A stretch of DNA of 64,000 nucleotides from Bacteroidaceae bacterium (GCA_017645655.1 JAGCNZ010000098.1:1-64000); one strand, 5' to 3'. Shown: positions 33,248 to 45,766, counted from the stretch's first letter. The notes: generated by a model from the letters alone, not told the origin. A program made the numbers and translations.

Positions 33248-33715
33248 TTATCCTAACTTAGGGAACATGTCGCGCATGACGAAGCCCGCCTCTTCCCTGT
33301 CGGCGCCTTCTGCCAGCACCACGATAACCGTGTCGTCGCCGGCAACCGTGCCAAGGAAGTAGGGATGCTTGGCGTTGTCGACATCATAGGCAATCATGCT
33401 GGCGTGACCTGGCGGGGTATGCACCACCATCAGGTTGCCAGAGAAATTCAGCCGCCATTTCGTCTGATTTATCTCCTCCAGGGAAGGCACCGGCTCGAAC
33501 TGCCCTTCGCGAGGCAACGCGTATACGCTGTGCCCGTTGCGCACCCTGACTTTACTGATTCGCAGTTGCTTGAGATCGCGGCTCAAAGTAGTCTGTGTGC
33601 TGACAAAGCCCTCTTCCTTGAGCGCGGCAAGCAAATCTTCCTGGCTCTCCAAGCTGTTCATGCTGACAATCTTCCTGATTGTTTGCAGTCTCGCCTTCTT
33701 GTCTAACTTCTCCAT
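33248..33715 (-). CDS. argR: Arginine repressor
   Basis: 155 residues from MEKLDKKARLQTIRKIV; a longer frame would begin upstream of the -7 box. The winged HTH has the SR motif in STQTTLSRDLKQLRIS, and the C-terminal arginine-binding domain has GTVAGDDTVIVVL. Hexameric arginine-dependent DNA-binding regulator. First gene of the arg cluster and so likely autoregulated; I could not recognise a clear ARG box at its promoter. Confidence 0.94.
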   Translation of the reverse strand: MEKLDKKARLQTIRKIVSMNSLESQEDLLAALKEEGFVSTQTTLSRDLKQLRISKVRVRNGHSVYALPREGQFEPVPSLEEINQTKWRLNFSGNLMVVHTPPGHASMIAYDVDNAKHPYFLGTVAGDDTVIVVLAEGADREEAGFVMRDMFPKLG

Positions 33716-33742
33716 TGTATTGTGTTTTGTAAGTTTGCGCGT

Positions 33743-33751
33743 GCAAAGATA
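33743..33751 (-). promoter_or_regulatory. -7 box of argR
   Basis: TATCTTTGC on the minus strand, 28 bases before the ATG at 33715; upstream TTTG motifs are present, though none at the ideal 19-21 spacing. Probably drives the whole arg/pro cluster. Confidence 0.6.
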
Positions 33752-33849
33752 CAACATTTTATGCAAACAAACATAACTTTTCGCGCATAATATGCATTTC
33801 CTTAGGCATTTTTCTGCATAAGAGCCTCATCGCGGCTGCATATTCAACC

Positions 33850-35148
33850 TTATTCGTCAAGAACACGAAGCTGTACAAGCTCAATCTTCGTCGTTGTCTT
33901 CTTGGTAACCTTAAACTCGAACTGACCAATTCTGACAGGTTCGTTGAGCTTGGGGAAGTTTTGAAATTCGTGAAGTATAAGTCCGCCGACGGTCAAGTAC
34001 TCATCGCTCTCCGGCAAATCAAGGTCGAGAAGTTCGTTAGCTTGAGCTATCTCGAGACGTCCCGAGAGCAGGTATTCGCCCGGCGCCGTCTGGCGAGCTG
34101 TGTAGTTCTTGCTGTCGTGCTCATCCTCTATCTCACCGAATATCTCCTCGACCAGGTCTTCCATCGTGACGATACCGCTCGTGCCGCCAAACTCGTCAAC
34201 GATGACGGCGAGCGAACGCTTCTGGCTGATGAAGATGCCGAGGAGCTTCTGGGCATTCATCGTCTCAGGCACAATAGGCACCTCACGGACGTGCTCCTTC
34301 CAGTCTTCACCTTCCGCCAAGCGGAACATCTCGACCGTGTGGATGTAGCCGACAATGTCGTCGATGTCCTCCTTATACACGAGAATCTTGCTGTGCCCAC
34401 TCTCCACAAACTGCATTCGCAGGTCGGCAAGCGACGTGTCGATTGAGACGGCGGTGATTTCGGTACGCGGTACGATGCAGTCGCGCACCTTGATGGAACT
34501 GAAGTCAAGCGCGTTCTGGAAGATTTTCACCTCGTCCTCGATGTCTTCATCGTCGGCTTTCTCGATGTTACTCTGTATGAGGTAGTCCAAATCTTCACGG
34601 CTGAATGTCTTCTCCGGCTGGGCTTTCTTCACTTTCTTTCCCACCATCCAAAGCAGGGACTTGCCGAGCGAACTCGTAAACTTGCTGATAGGCCACAATA
34701 CGATATAGAAAATGTAGGCGGGAAGAGCGAATATACTCATCATTCTATTCGGGTTGATGCGGAAGAGTGTCTTGGGCAAGAACTCACCCGTCACAAGCAC
34801 GATAAGCGTGGCAAGGATAGTTTGCAGGAAGAGGCAAAGCGCCTCGTTCGGGCATTCGCCAACTGAAGGATGTATGCCTGACGGGATAAGGATGAGTGCA
34901 GTCGCTATCTTGGCCATCAAGATGCCGTAGATGACGAGCGCAATATTATTGCCTACCAAGAGCGTGGAAATAAAGCTGTTGGGATGTTTATAGAAGGTAT
35001 CGATGAGACGAGCCGAGAAACCCTGTTCTTCTCTATCCATCTCGAAGCGTAACTTGCTGCTCGACACGAAGGCAATCTCCATTCCCGAAAAGAATCCCGA
35101 GAGCAGGAGGATGGCAATGGTGGCGATTATGGTTGAAGAGTCTATCAT
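33850..35148 (-). CDS. CNNM/CBS-domain membrane protein (HlyC/CorC type)
   Basis: 432 residues. N-terminal DUF21/CNNM domain with about four transmembrane segments (1-165), an amphipathic linker, paired CBS domains (VPRTEITAVSIDTSLADLR; FISQKRSLAVIVDEFGGTSG) and a C-terminal CorC_HlyC domain (EYLLSGRLEIAQANELLDLD). The family is associated with magnesium or cobalt efflux. ATGA overlap with lptC. Confidence 0.88.
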   Translation of the reverse strand: MIDSSTIIATIAILLLSGFFSGMEIAFVSSSKLRFEMDREEQGFSARLIDTFYKHPNSFISTLLVGNNIALVIYGILMAKIATALILIPSGIHPSVGECPNEALCLFLQTILATLIVLVTGEFLPKTLFRINPNRMMSIFALPAYIFYIVLWPISKFTSSLGKSLLWMVGKKVKKAQPEKTFSREDLDYLIQSNIEKADDEDIEDEVKIFQNALDFSSIKVRDCIVPRTEITAVSIDTSLADLRMQFVESGHSKILVYKEDIDDIVGYIHTVEMFRLAEGEDWKEHVREVPIVPETMNAQKLLGIFISQKRSLAVIVDEFGGTSGIVTMEDLVEEIFGEIEDEHDSKNYTARQTAPGEYLLSGRLEIAQANELLDLDLPESDEYLTVGGLILHEFQNFPKLNEPVRIGQFEFKVTKKTTTKIELVQLRVLDE

Positions 35149-35729
35149 CTGCTTACCGGTTCTGTTTCCTGCACGGGGAATGTGCCTGTCGAGTTAAGTA
35201 CGGAATATTTTGTCATCTGCTCGTTGCTGTAGAAGTGTGTGCCTTCCAGTTCTCGCTCGGGAGTCGTGATGTGCATGTACTGATAGTTCCACATCTCATG
35301 CTTGTCGAGGTCCCAGAAGAGTTCTTCGGTACGGAAGATGTCGCCGTTGATGTTGCGCACCACTACCCTGCCTCGCAGTTCCCAAATCTGTTGCCTGTGC
35401 AGATACGCCGTGTCTGACTGCACGAAGAGGTCGATGTGAAAAGTTTCGTCGAAACGTTCCATAAGCATTCCTTTCAGGAATTGCCATGTGGGTTGCTCAC
35501 CGTTGGCACCATTGTAGATGTCCCATTCCTCGACGACCATATGGTATCGCATCACGCCGCTATCGCTGATGAAGGTGTTGATGCCTTTTGAATGCATGAA
35601 GAGCAACGTGTCCTTCCCGGTGATGGGCTCTGCCAAATGTTCCACTTCACTGGAGCAGCCGAAGGAGAGGAGCATGAGGAGAAAAAGAAAGGACCCCGCG
35701 ACTCCCTTTAGGGGAAGATTCCACGACAC
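35145..35729 (-). CDS. lptC: LPS export periplasmic protein LptC
   Basis: 194 residues with lipobox LLSFGCSSE and a LptC/OstA-like beta-jellyroll: LLFMHSKGINTFISDSGVMRYHM, YLHRQQIWELRGRVVVRNINGD and the terminal EGTHFYSNEQMTKY. It links the LptBFG transporter to LptA in lipopolysaccharide export. Unlike the E. coli form it is a lipoprotein, as is usual in this phylum. 57 bases after the outer-membrane barrel gene. Confidence 0.85.
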   Translation of the reverse strand: MSWNLPLKGVAGSFLFLLMLLSFGCSSEVEHLAEPITGKDTLLFMHSKGINTFISDSGVMRYHMVVEEWDIYNGANGEQPTWQFLKGMLMERFDETFHIDLFVQSDTAYLHRQQIWELRGRVVVRNINGDIFRTEELFWDLDKHEMWNYQYMHITTPERELEGTHFYSNEQMTKYSVLNSTGTFPVQETEPVSR

Positions 35730-35785
35730 TGTTTTTCTTATTTAATTAACTATTTCGAATTAGCCTTTCCTCCGAAAGGGAGCTT

Positions 35786-37084
35786 TTATTCAATCTTATA
35801 CCTCATGAACCAACGTTCGTTGAAGGTCATGCCGAGGTTGATGACGAAGTAATCCTCCTTTATCATCCCAGCTGCGCTTGCCGAGCGTCTCAGCCATTGC
35901 ATACCGACATTGACGACGGAACGGTTGTTGAATCTATTCGTGATAGGCAAGCCTGCACCGATGGTCATGCGAAGTTCTGTGGGGCCGTTCGCACCGTCCA
36001 CTTTGAGGTAGGGCGTTGAGAAGTTCATGCCAGCACGATATTGAATGCGCTCCCAGTATTTGCCAAAGACGTTGGGAGTCCATTGCGCACCGACTGCGAC
36101 CTTTGTCTTATTGCGATAGAAGCCTTTCATGGCTACGTAGTCGTCTTGCGTAGCGAAGGGCACATGGCATGCCGACCAGAATTCCTGACGGAAGTCGGCT
36201 GCTACAAGGAGCGTGTTCTTGTGTTGCCATGCAGCACCAACACCATAGGTATATGGGATGTCGAATGGCGAGGAAGCTACTGCCATGGTGTCTGTGCTGA
36301 CCATGAGCGTTGCGTCCTGAGCGATTTTGTGTCCCAATCCGGCAGTTGCACCGAAGGTCAGCCAGTCCTGTCGGGTGAGACGTACGGGATATTGCACGCC
36401 AAAGTCGAGTTTGTAGGTCTTCAGCGAAGCGTTAAATACCTTGATGACTTGATTGAACGTTGTCCCAACAACGCCTCCTTCCATGAACAACGGCATGACC
36501 TGATGCTCGTATTGTCCCCAAAGCAGGCTGGCGTTCATGCCTATCGAGAAGTTCTTGAATGCTTTCCAACCCAAGCCGATGTAGGCTTGATTCAAACCTC
36601 CATGGCCGACGTAGCCTGTGCTGGTCGTGATGTCCTGCGTGGTGTTATAGTCATTGATGACGTGCTCCTCGGGCGACGAGAAGTCGTAGCCGATGGTCGT
36701 ATAGGGCATATAACCTACGGCTAGGCCGAGCCTCTTGGCGATGTGCATGCCAGCATGGACGTAGTCAAGTGTCGCGTTGTTGATGCCCACCTGCTTCGAG
36801 CCTTGCCTCATCCTGCCAAACGAGCCGCTCATACCCACATCGAGGATGAAACTCAGGGAATCGATGGCAGAATAAGATGCAGGGTTGAGCGTATTGATGC
36901 GATTGCCCACGCGAATGCCTGCGCCGACGCCGCCCATCGACGTATTGAAGCCTTGCGACTGCTCACGAAGCAGTCCGAGGCCGAAGCGCGAATAAGGTGA
37001 GACCGTACCTGCCGTCTGAGCTTTCAGGGCCAAGGGGCAAGGGGCAAGGAGCAAGAGAAATGCTAGTAACTTGATATTCTTCAT
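35786..37084 (-). CDS. Outer-membrane beta-barrel protein, FadL/porin-like
   Basis: 432 residues with a signal peptide (MKNIKLLAFLLLLAPCPLALKAQ) and a long run of amphipathic strands: SPYSRFGLGLLREQSQGFN at the N-terminus and an aromatic C-terminal strand, FNERWFMRYKIE. SPYSRFGLG is typical of a Bacteroidales barrel family found beside coaX. Transport or structural role in the outer membrane; substrate unknown. ATGA overlap with coaX. Confidence 0.75.
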   Translation of the reverse strand: MKNIKLLAFLLLLAPCPLALKAQTAGTVSPYSRFGLGLLREQSQGFNTSMGGVGAGIRVGNRINTLNPASYSAIDSLSFILDVGMSGSFGRMRQGSKQVGINNATLDYVHAGMHIAKRLGLAVGYMPYTTIGYDFSSPEEHVINDYNTTQDITTSTGYVGHGGLNQAYIGLGWKAFKNFSIGMNASLLWGQYEHQVMPLFMEGGVVGTTFNQVIKVFNASLKTYKLDFGVQYPVRLTRQDWLTFGATAGLGHKIAQDATLMVSTDTMAVASSPFDIPYTYGVGAAWQHKNTLLVAADFRQEFWSACHVPFATQDDYVAMKGFYRNKTKVAVGAQWTPNVFGKYWERIQYRAGMNFSTPYLKVDGANGPTELRMTIGAGLPITNRFNNRSVVNVGMQWLRRSASAAGMIKEDYFVINLGMTFNERWFMRYKIE

Positions 37085-37821
37085 TCTACATTCTTCAAAC
37101 TTTCATAATAATCAAGAATCTTGTTGAGTCCTCTTGGGACGATGTATTTGTCTGTAAATACCAAGTTCTTGATATCCTCGTCGAAGTTGATTCGGTTGCC
37201 ACCAGTCAGGAAGACCTGCAGGTTGGGAAACTTCGAGCGCATGGATTTGATGTAGCCCTCGATCTCGTACTTCATGCCGCGAAGCACGCCGCTGCGGATG
37301 GCCGTCTCCGTGTCATAGCCCATACCTGGCACTACGCCCTCAGCATCGACCAGAGGCAGACGTGCCGTGAACTCGTGGAGCGCTCTGAGCCGCATCTGCA
37401 TACCCGGAGCGATGTTGCCGCCCCAGTAATTGCCGCGCGCATCGATGACCTCGTAGGTAATGCAGGTCCCAGCGTCGATGATGAGGAGGTCCTTTCCCGG
37501 CTTGAGCGAACTGGCGCCGACGACGGCTGCCAAACGGTCGCTGCCTAGCGTCTCTGGCGTACGATAACGATTTGAAATCGGTATGGGCGTATCGGCGGAA
37601 AAGCGCAACAGGGGGAAGGTGAGACAGGAAAGCGCATCCTGCTCGCCGGCAGTTAGGTCGCGAACAGAACCCACGATGCCGCTCCTGAACTGATGTTTCT
37701 GCACGAAAGACTCCAGTTGTGAAAGCATGCCATCCTCCGTCCTGACCTCGTCCACGGGCTCGTCATCACGGAAAGCCACCATCTTGACGACAGAGTTTCC
37801 TATGTCTATAATCAACTTCAC
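37081..37821 (-). CDS. coaX: Type III pantothenate kinase
   Basis: 246 residues from a GTG start (VKLIIDIGNSVVKMV). An upstream ATG in frame exists but lies before the promoter. ASKHA fold: DIGNSVVKM, LGSDRLAAVVGA, LIIDAGTCITYEVI, GGNIAPGMQMRLRAL. First step of coenzyme A synthesis. The GTG is only 4 bases beyond the -7 box, so the transcript is predicted to be leaderless. Confidence 0.92.
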   Translation of the reverse strand: MKLIIDIGNSVVKMVAFRDDEPVDEVRTEDGMLSQLESFVQKHQFRSGIVGSVRDLTAGEQDALSCLTFPLLRFSADTPIPISNRYRTPETLGSDRLAAVVGASSLKPGKDLLIIDAGTCITYEVIDARGNYWGGNIAPGMQMRLRALHEFTARLPLVDAEGVVPGMGYDTETAIRSGVLRGMKYEIEGYIKSMRSKFPNLQVFLTGGNRINFDEDIKNLVFTDKYIVPRGLNKILDYYESLKNVE

Positions 37822-37825
37822 GGGT

Positions 37826-37834
37826 GCAAAGATA
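37826..37834 (-). promoter_or_regulatory. -7 box of coaX
   Basis: TATCTTTGC on the minus strand, with 4 bases (ACCC) before the GTG start codon. A TTG element is not well placed. Confidence 0.55.
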
Positions 37835-37953
37835 CGACAAAATAATGAAAAATGAGTGATTCGGGCATCATAATTTATGTTTTTTTGCATATCGCGACGC
37901 CTCAGATGGCACATCCAGTTGGGTCATACCTCATACCAACCACACCCACGCAT

Positions 37954-38020
37954 CACATTGATATCCTAAAATCCACACGAGGACTCGAGCAAATCTACCC
38001 GAGGATTTTACAAACATCTT
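37954..38020. repeat. Short CACGAG-type copy of the 22-bp phased repeat
   Basis: Cores CACATT (37954), CACGAG (37976) and CCCGAG (37998), each 22 bases apart. An inverted repeat TAAAATCC (37967-37974) / GGATTTTA (38003-38010) frames the middle unit. Same period as the CACGTG arrays and similar to the copy at 5827. The rest of the 368-base gap (37835-37953 and 38021-38127) shows nothing recognisable. Confidence 0.5.
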
Positions 38021-38127
38021 GCGCTGCACCTCACATCCTCTTTCAGCAGGCGACCATGCATGTCTGAAGGAACTGGGACGCCGGCATTGTTTTTCGGCTC
38101 GCCCCACACTTTTTGATGCCGATGATT

Positions 38128-38157
38128 TTGTAAATCGGACGAACTTTCGTACCTTTG
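38128..38157 (+). promoter_or_regulatory. Promoter of the HGSNAT-like gene
   Basis: TTG at 38128-38130, a 19-base spacer and TACCTTTG at 38150-38157 followed by C. Predicted start near 38164, about 26 bases before the ATG at 38190. Confidence 0.7.
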
Positions 38158-38189
38158 CAGGGACAAACCGAAAACGACATTCAACCATT

Positions 38190-39314
38190 ATGAAGCAGCG
38201 ACTGGAATCGTTGGACGCTCTGAGAGGCTTCGACCTCTTCTGTCTGGTGGCACTCTCCGACCTCGTGGAGGAGTTGGCCGAAGTAATCGACAAACCCTGG
38301 ATGGGCACGCTGATAGAATGCTTCACCCATAAGAAGTGGGAGGGCTTTTCGTCCTGGGATCTTGTGATGCCCCTATTCATGTTCATGGCAGGCGTGGCGA
38401 TTCCGTTCGCCCTCTCGGGATACAGGGAGCAAGGGGCAAGAAGTGGGAAACTATACTGGCGCCTCGCTCGCCGCGTCCTCCTGCTTTGGATTCTCGGCAT
38501 GATGGTGCAAGGCAACCTCCTCGCCCTCGACCCCAACCGCATCTACCTGTTTACAAACACGCTGCAAGCCATTGCCGTAGGCTACCTCTTCAGCGCCATC
38601 ATCTATCTGCACACCAGTTGGAAGACGCAGATAGGCATAGCCGTCGCCCTACTGCTCACGTTCTGGGCAGCGATGGAATGGGTGACGATAGGCGGCTTCG
38701 GAGGTGGCGACTACACGCCCCACGGCAACCTAGCCGAGGGCATCGACTCGATGGTGCTCGGCCGCTTCCGCGACACCGCCCAAGTCATTGACGGAGAAGT
38801 GGTCGTCAAAGCGTCCTATACCTACACTTGGCTGTTAAGCAGTCTGAACTTCATCGTGACGGTCCTGAGCGGTGTCTTGACTGGCGAAGTATTGAGAAGC
38901 AGCATGAAGCAGGGCTGGAAAGCATTCCTGCTCCTCGCCATAGGCGCAATCCTCGTTGCGCTCGGCTGGACATGGGACCTCGTTCATCCTGTCATCAAGC
39001 ATATCTGGACAGGCTCTATGGTGCTCGTCAGCAGCGGCTATTGCTTCCTTCTTATGGCGGTCTTCTATTGGTGGATTGATTGCAAGGGGCACAACAAGCA
39101 CCTGACACTGCTTAAGGTTTACGGCATGAACAGCATCACGGCCTATGTCGTGAGCCACGTCATCAGTTTCCGCAGCATCAGCAAATCGCTATTCTTCGGT
39201 CTGGAGCAATATGTGGGCGACTATTACGGCTTCATCATCCAGGCAAGTAATTGCGTTATCCTCTTCTTGATACTATATATAATGTATAAGAACAGGATAT
39301 TCTTGCGAGTTTAG
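38190..39314 (+). CDS. DUF5009/HGSNAT-like membrane acyltransferase homologue
   Basis: 374 residues from MKQRLESLDALRGFDLF, right after the promoter. About ten membrane helices. RLESLDALRGFDLF and DLVMPLFMFMAGVAIPFAL are the signatures of the heparan-alpha-glucosaminide N-acetyltransferase-like group, which acetylates amino sugars with cytoplasmic acetyl-CoA. The target here is unknown, perhaps a glycan or cell-wall amino sugar. Confidence 0.8.
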   Translation: MKQRLESLDALRGFDLFCLVALSDLVEELAEVIDKPWMGTLIECFTHKKWEGFSSWDLVMPLFMFMAGVAIPFALSGYREQGARSGKLYWRLARRVLLLWILGMMVQGNLLALDPNRIYLFTNTLQAIAVGYLFSAIIYLHTSWKTQIGIAVALLLTFWAAMEWVTIGGFGGGDYTPHGNLAEGIDSMVLGRFRDTAQVIDGEVVVKASYTYTWLLSSLNFIVTVLSGVLTGEVLRSSMKQGWKAFLLLAIGAILVALGWTWDLVHPVIKHIWTGSMVLVSSGYCFLLMAVFYWWIDCKGHNKHLTLLKVYGMNSITAYVVSHVISFRSISKSLFFGLEQYVGDYYGFIIQASNCVILFLILYIMYKNRIFLRV

Positions 39315-39334
39315 AAAAAAAGTTGTACCTTTGC
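39303..39334 (+). promoter_or_regulatory. Promoter of the DUF4105 gene
   Basis: TTG at 39303-39305, a 20-base spacer and TACCTTTGC at 39326-39334. The spacer includes the last codons of the preceding gene. The GTG start is 4 bases further on. Confidence 0.65.
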
Positions 39335-39338
39335 GCCC

Positions 39339-40544
39339 GTGTTTAGAAAAATATCCATAATCCTGCTGCTCATTGCTTTGTGGCGCGTGGTTGGCGGCGC
39401 GTGGTTGGCGGCCTATGCCCAGCAAGACAGCATACGTGTGTCAGTTCTTACTTGCTCGCCAGGTCAGGAGGTGTATTCCCTGTACGGACACACTGCGATA
39501 CGTGTGCAGGTGCCCAAGGACAGCATCGACGAGGTGTTCAACTACGGCGTCTTCGATTTCCGCAAACCGCACTTCACCTGGCACTTCGTGCTTGGGCAGA
39601 CGGACTATATGGTGGAGCCGCTTCCCTGGAGATACTTTATCATCGACTACGAGAGGCGTGGCTCCAGCATCACCGAGCAGGAACTGAACCTGACGGCTCC
39701 CGAGGCAAGTTGTCTGTTCTCTGCTCTCGTCGAGAACTGCCGCCCCGAGAATCGCGAGTACCGATACAGTTTCCTCTACAATAACTGCACGACGAAGGTG
39801 CGCGATATGGTGGAGCAGACCATCGTGGGAAGCATCCAATATCCCGACACCTTGCCGCACATGACGGCTCGCGAAGTCCTGCACAGATATACGGCTCAGC
39901 ACCCTTGGGCACAGGAAGGCAACGACCTCTTGCTTGGCAGCGAGGTGGACACCATCATGTCCGAACGTGCAGCGATGTTCATTCCTGAGAACATGATGAT
40001 GGCTTTCGACGATGCTTTCATCCTCAATGCGAAAGGCGACATGAGGCCTCTGGTCAGGAGCAAGAAAGTGCTTCTCGAGGCAAAGCAGCAAGCCGCGGAG
40101 CCCGAGTTTCCACTCCTGCCGTGGCAGGTCATAACCCTTTTCGCAGCGATTTGCCTCCTCGTCATGATGATTGAGATTTGGGCAAAACGTCTCTTCTGGC
40201 CTTGGGATGTGCTGATTCTGCTGCTTCAAGGCATTGCCGGAACGTTGCTCACCTTCATGTTTCTCTTCTCGGAGCACCCGGCGGTAGACAGCAATTGGCA
40301 GGTTTGGATACTCAGTCCTATCTACTTCATTGGCATTCCGCTTGTCATAAAAGCTGCCAAGAAGCATCAGCAAACGCTATGGTACGCCTTCTATTTTGTC
40401 GTTTTGGCACTATTCTTGTTATTTTCTCCGTGGATACCTCAGGTATTTGCGAAAATAACCGTACCTTTGGCGTTGTGTTTGCTCACAAGACCCATAAGTT
40501 ACTATTACTACTGCCGCAGAAAGAAGAAACATGGCCGTAAATAG
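39339..40544 (+). CDS. DUF4105 (Lnb N-terminal periplasmic domain) membrane protein
   Basis: 401 residues from a GTG (VFRKISIILLLIALW). Signal segment, then a periplasmic cysteine-peptidase-like DUF4105 domain: LYGHTAIRV, VFNYGVFDFRKPHF and FLYNNCTTKVRDM with the conserved Cys. Four or five transmembrane helices follow (residues ~265-395) and a basic tail (RRKKKHGRK). Function uncertain; envelope lipid or peptide processing is plausible. Overlaps the next gene by 14 bases. Confidence 0.82.
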   Translation: MFRKISIILLLIALWRVVGGAWLAAYAQQDSIRVSVLTCSPGQEVYSLYGHTAIRVQVPKDSIDEVFNYGVFDFRKPHFTWHFVLGQTDYMVEPLPWRYFIIDYERRGSSITEQELNLTAPEASCLFSALVENCRPENREYRYSFLYNNCTTKVRDMVEQTIVGSIQYPDTLPHMTAREVLHRYTAQHPWAQEGNDLLLGSEVDTIMSERAAMFIPENMMMAFDDAFILNAKGDMRPLVRSKKVLLEAKQQAAEPEFPLLPWQVITLFAAICLLVMMIEIWAKRLFWPWDVLILLLQGIAGTLLTFMFLFSEHPAVDSNWQVWILSPIYFIGIPLVIKAAKKHQQTLWYAFYFVVLALFLLFSPWIPQVFAKITVPLALCLLTRPISYYYYCRRKKKHGRK

Positions 40545-42108
40545 ATATAGACTCCTTTCCTCGCTCATCGTGCTGCTTGCCGTGACGGGTTCGAACGCCC
40601 AAGACGCACCGCAGGTGCCGTCGTTGGTGGTGAACATCGTCATCGACCAACTGCGTAGCGACTACCTGGATGCCTTCACGCCACTTTATGGGAAAGGCGG
40701 TTTCCAGCGTCTCAAGGAGCAAGGTCGCTTTTATTCTCAGGCAGAATACCCTTTCAGCTCGCCCGACCAAGCATCGGCCATGGCATGCCTGATGACTGGC
40801 ACGAGCCCTTACGCAAATGGCATCGTTGGCGACCGATGGCTCGACCGGCAGACATTGCGGCCAGTCTTTTGCGTCGACGACGAGACCTATCCCGGCATTC
40901 TTACCGACGAGAAATCCTCGCCGAAGCACCTGGCCGTCTCCACTATCGGCGACGAACTGAAGGTTTCCTCTGAAGGGAAGAGCCTCGTTTATTCCATCGC
41001 GCCGACTCGCGAGGCAGCCGTCCTCGGTGCAGGCCACGCGGGCAATGGCGCTTTCTGGCTCGACGACTGGACCGGCAAATGGGTGACCACTTGCTACTAC
41101 GACAACTATCCCGACTGGGCGACGCAGTTCGAGACGCGCTCCTCGCTTGAGGGCCGCATCGACAATATCCAGTGGAAGCCCCTCAACGAGCAGGTCGAGA
41201 AGTTCCACTACTTTGTTTCCGACGGCAAGCCTTTCATCCATAAGTTCAAAAGCAACCGTAAGTACCGCGAGTTCAAAGCGACCGCTTGCGTCAACGATGA
41301 AGTGAATCTCTTTGCCAAAGAGGCAATCGAGAAGGCTGGCCTCGGCAGCGACGCCATCACGGATTTGCTGACGCTGACGTACTACGCCGGTGCCTACGAC
41401 CACCAATCGGCCATGCAGTACGGCATGGAGTTGCAGGACACGTATGCTCGCCTGGACCGCCAGCTCGAGGACCTCTTCGGGTTCGTAGAGGAGAAAGTGG
41501 GCATGGACAAGACTTTGTTCATAGTCACCAGCACCGGCTACTTCGGCTCTGAGGAGCAGATGGACCTGAGCAAGTATCGCATCCCGACTGGCGTCTTCTC
41601 CATCACAAAAGCGCAGGCATTGCTCAATATGTACCTCATAGCCGTTTACGGCCAAGGGAACTATGTGGAGACGGCCATAGACAATCAGCTCTATCTCAAC
41701 CTGAAACTCATCGAGAACCGCAATCTCAACCTGACGGAAGTGCTGGACCGTTGCAGCGCTTTCCTCATCCAGTTGAGCGGCGTGAAAGATGTCTATACCA
41801 GCCAGCGGCTTTCGCTCGGTGCAGGCACACCCGGCATCAGCAAACTCCGCAACGCCTACAACCCCAAGTGCTCCGGGGACATCCTGATTCAGGTCTCGCC
41901 CGGATGGCTTCTCAAGAACGAGGACACACACGAGCAATCGCTTAGCCGGGAGTCGTACCTGAGTTTCCCGCTCTTCTTCCTCGGTGCCGGCATCGTGCCC
42001 GAGAAAGTGCGGATTCCGGTCAGCATCGACCAAGTGGCACCCACCGTTGCACAGGCTCTGCGCATACGTGCCCCGAATGCATGCCCGCAGGCACCGCTCA
42101 ACTATTAA
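40531..42108 (+). CDS. PafA/NPP-like alkaline-phosphatase-fold protein, metal ligands apparently lost
   Basis: 525 residues with a signal peptide (LLAVTGSNA). Fold markers of the PafA-type phosphatases remain: VNIVIDQLRSDYL, AMACLMTGTSPYANGIVGDRW, AGHAGNGAFWLDDWTGKW and the C-terminal VAPTVAQALRIRAPNA. The nucleophile region reads FSSPDQAS, where active PafA has Y-T-G-x-G-H-A-S. The D-x-x-x-H and A-D-H-G metal motifs appear as AGAYDH and TSTGYF. It is therefore probably not a working phosphatase. I recall similar losses in Bacteroides homologues. Confidence 0.75.
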   Translation: MAVNRYRLLSSLIVLLAVTGSNAQDAPQVPSLVVNIVIDQLRSDYLDAFTPLYGKGGFQRLKEQGRFYSQAEYPFSSPDQASAMACLMTGTSPYANGIVGDRWLDRQTLRPVFCVDDETYPGILTDEKSSPKHLAVSTIGDELKVSSEGKSLVYSIAPTREAAVLGAGHAGNGAFWLDDWTGKWVTTCYYDNYPDWATQFETRSSLEGRIDNIQWKPLNEQVEKFHYFVSDGKPFIHKFKSNRKYREFKATACVNDEVNLFAKEAIEKAGLGSDAITDLLTLTYYAGAYDHQSAMQYGMELQDTYARLDRQLEDLFGFVEEKVGMDKTLFIVTSTGYFGSEEQMDLSKYRIPTGVFSITKAQALLNMYLIAVYGQGNYVETAIDNQLYLNLKLIENRNLNLTEVLDRCSAFLIQLSGVKDVYTSQRLSLGAGTPGISKLRNAYNPKCSGDILIQVSPGWLLKNEDTHEQSLSRESYLSFPLFFLGAGIVPEKVRIPVSIDQVAPTVAQALRIRAPNACPQAPLNY

Positions 42109-42115
42109 AACGCGG

Positions 42116-42252
42116 CACGCGACAATTGAAAACATCACACGTGATAACTGAAAATATTACACGTAATAATTAAAATATTACACGTGATAATTGAAATTTA
42201 CCCACGTGATAATTGAAATTTACCCACGTGATAATTGAAAACATCACACGCG
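42116..42252 (+). repeat. Phased CACGTG array E (seven cores)
   Basis: Cores start at 42116 (CACGCG), 42138 (CACGTG), 42160 (CACGTA), 42181, 42203 and 42225 (CACGTG) and 42247 (CACGCG): spacing 22, 22, 21, 22, 22, 22. Linkers are a variant set with AATTGAAA repeated. It lies between two plus-strand genes and 50 bases before secA. Confidence 0.85.
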
Positions 42253-42301
42253 ACGATTGAAAATACGAAATAAAACATCAACGAACTATACATTATAATA
42301 T

Positions 42302-45766
<3,465 letters not shown>

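Noticed and set aside
33716..33800. ARG box operators at the argR promoter
   Set aside because: TGCATAA-like half sites occur, but no convincing 18-bp ARG-box dyad could be recognised by eye.
42116..42252. Terminator interpretation of the CACGTG arrays
   Set aside because: No T tract follows the cores, orientation is unrelated to transcription, and proper terminators exist separately next to arrays C, F and G.
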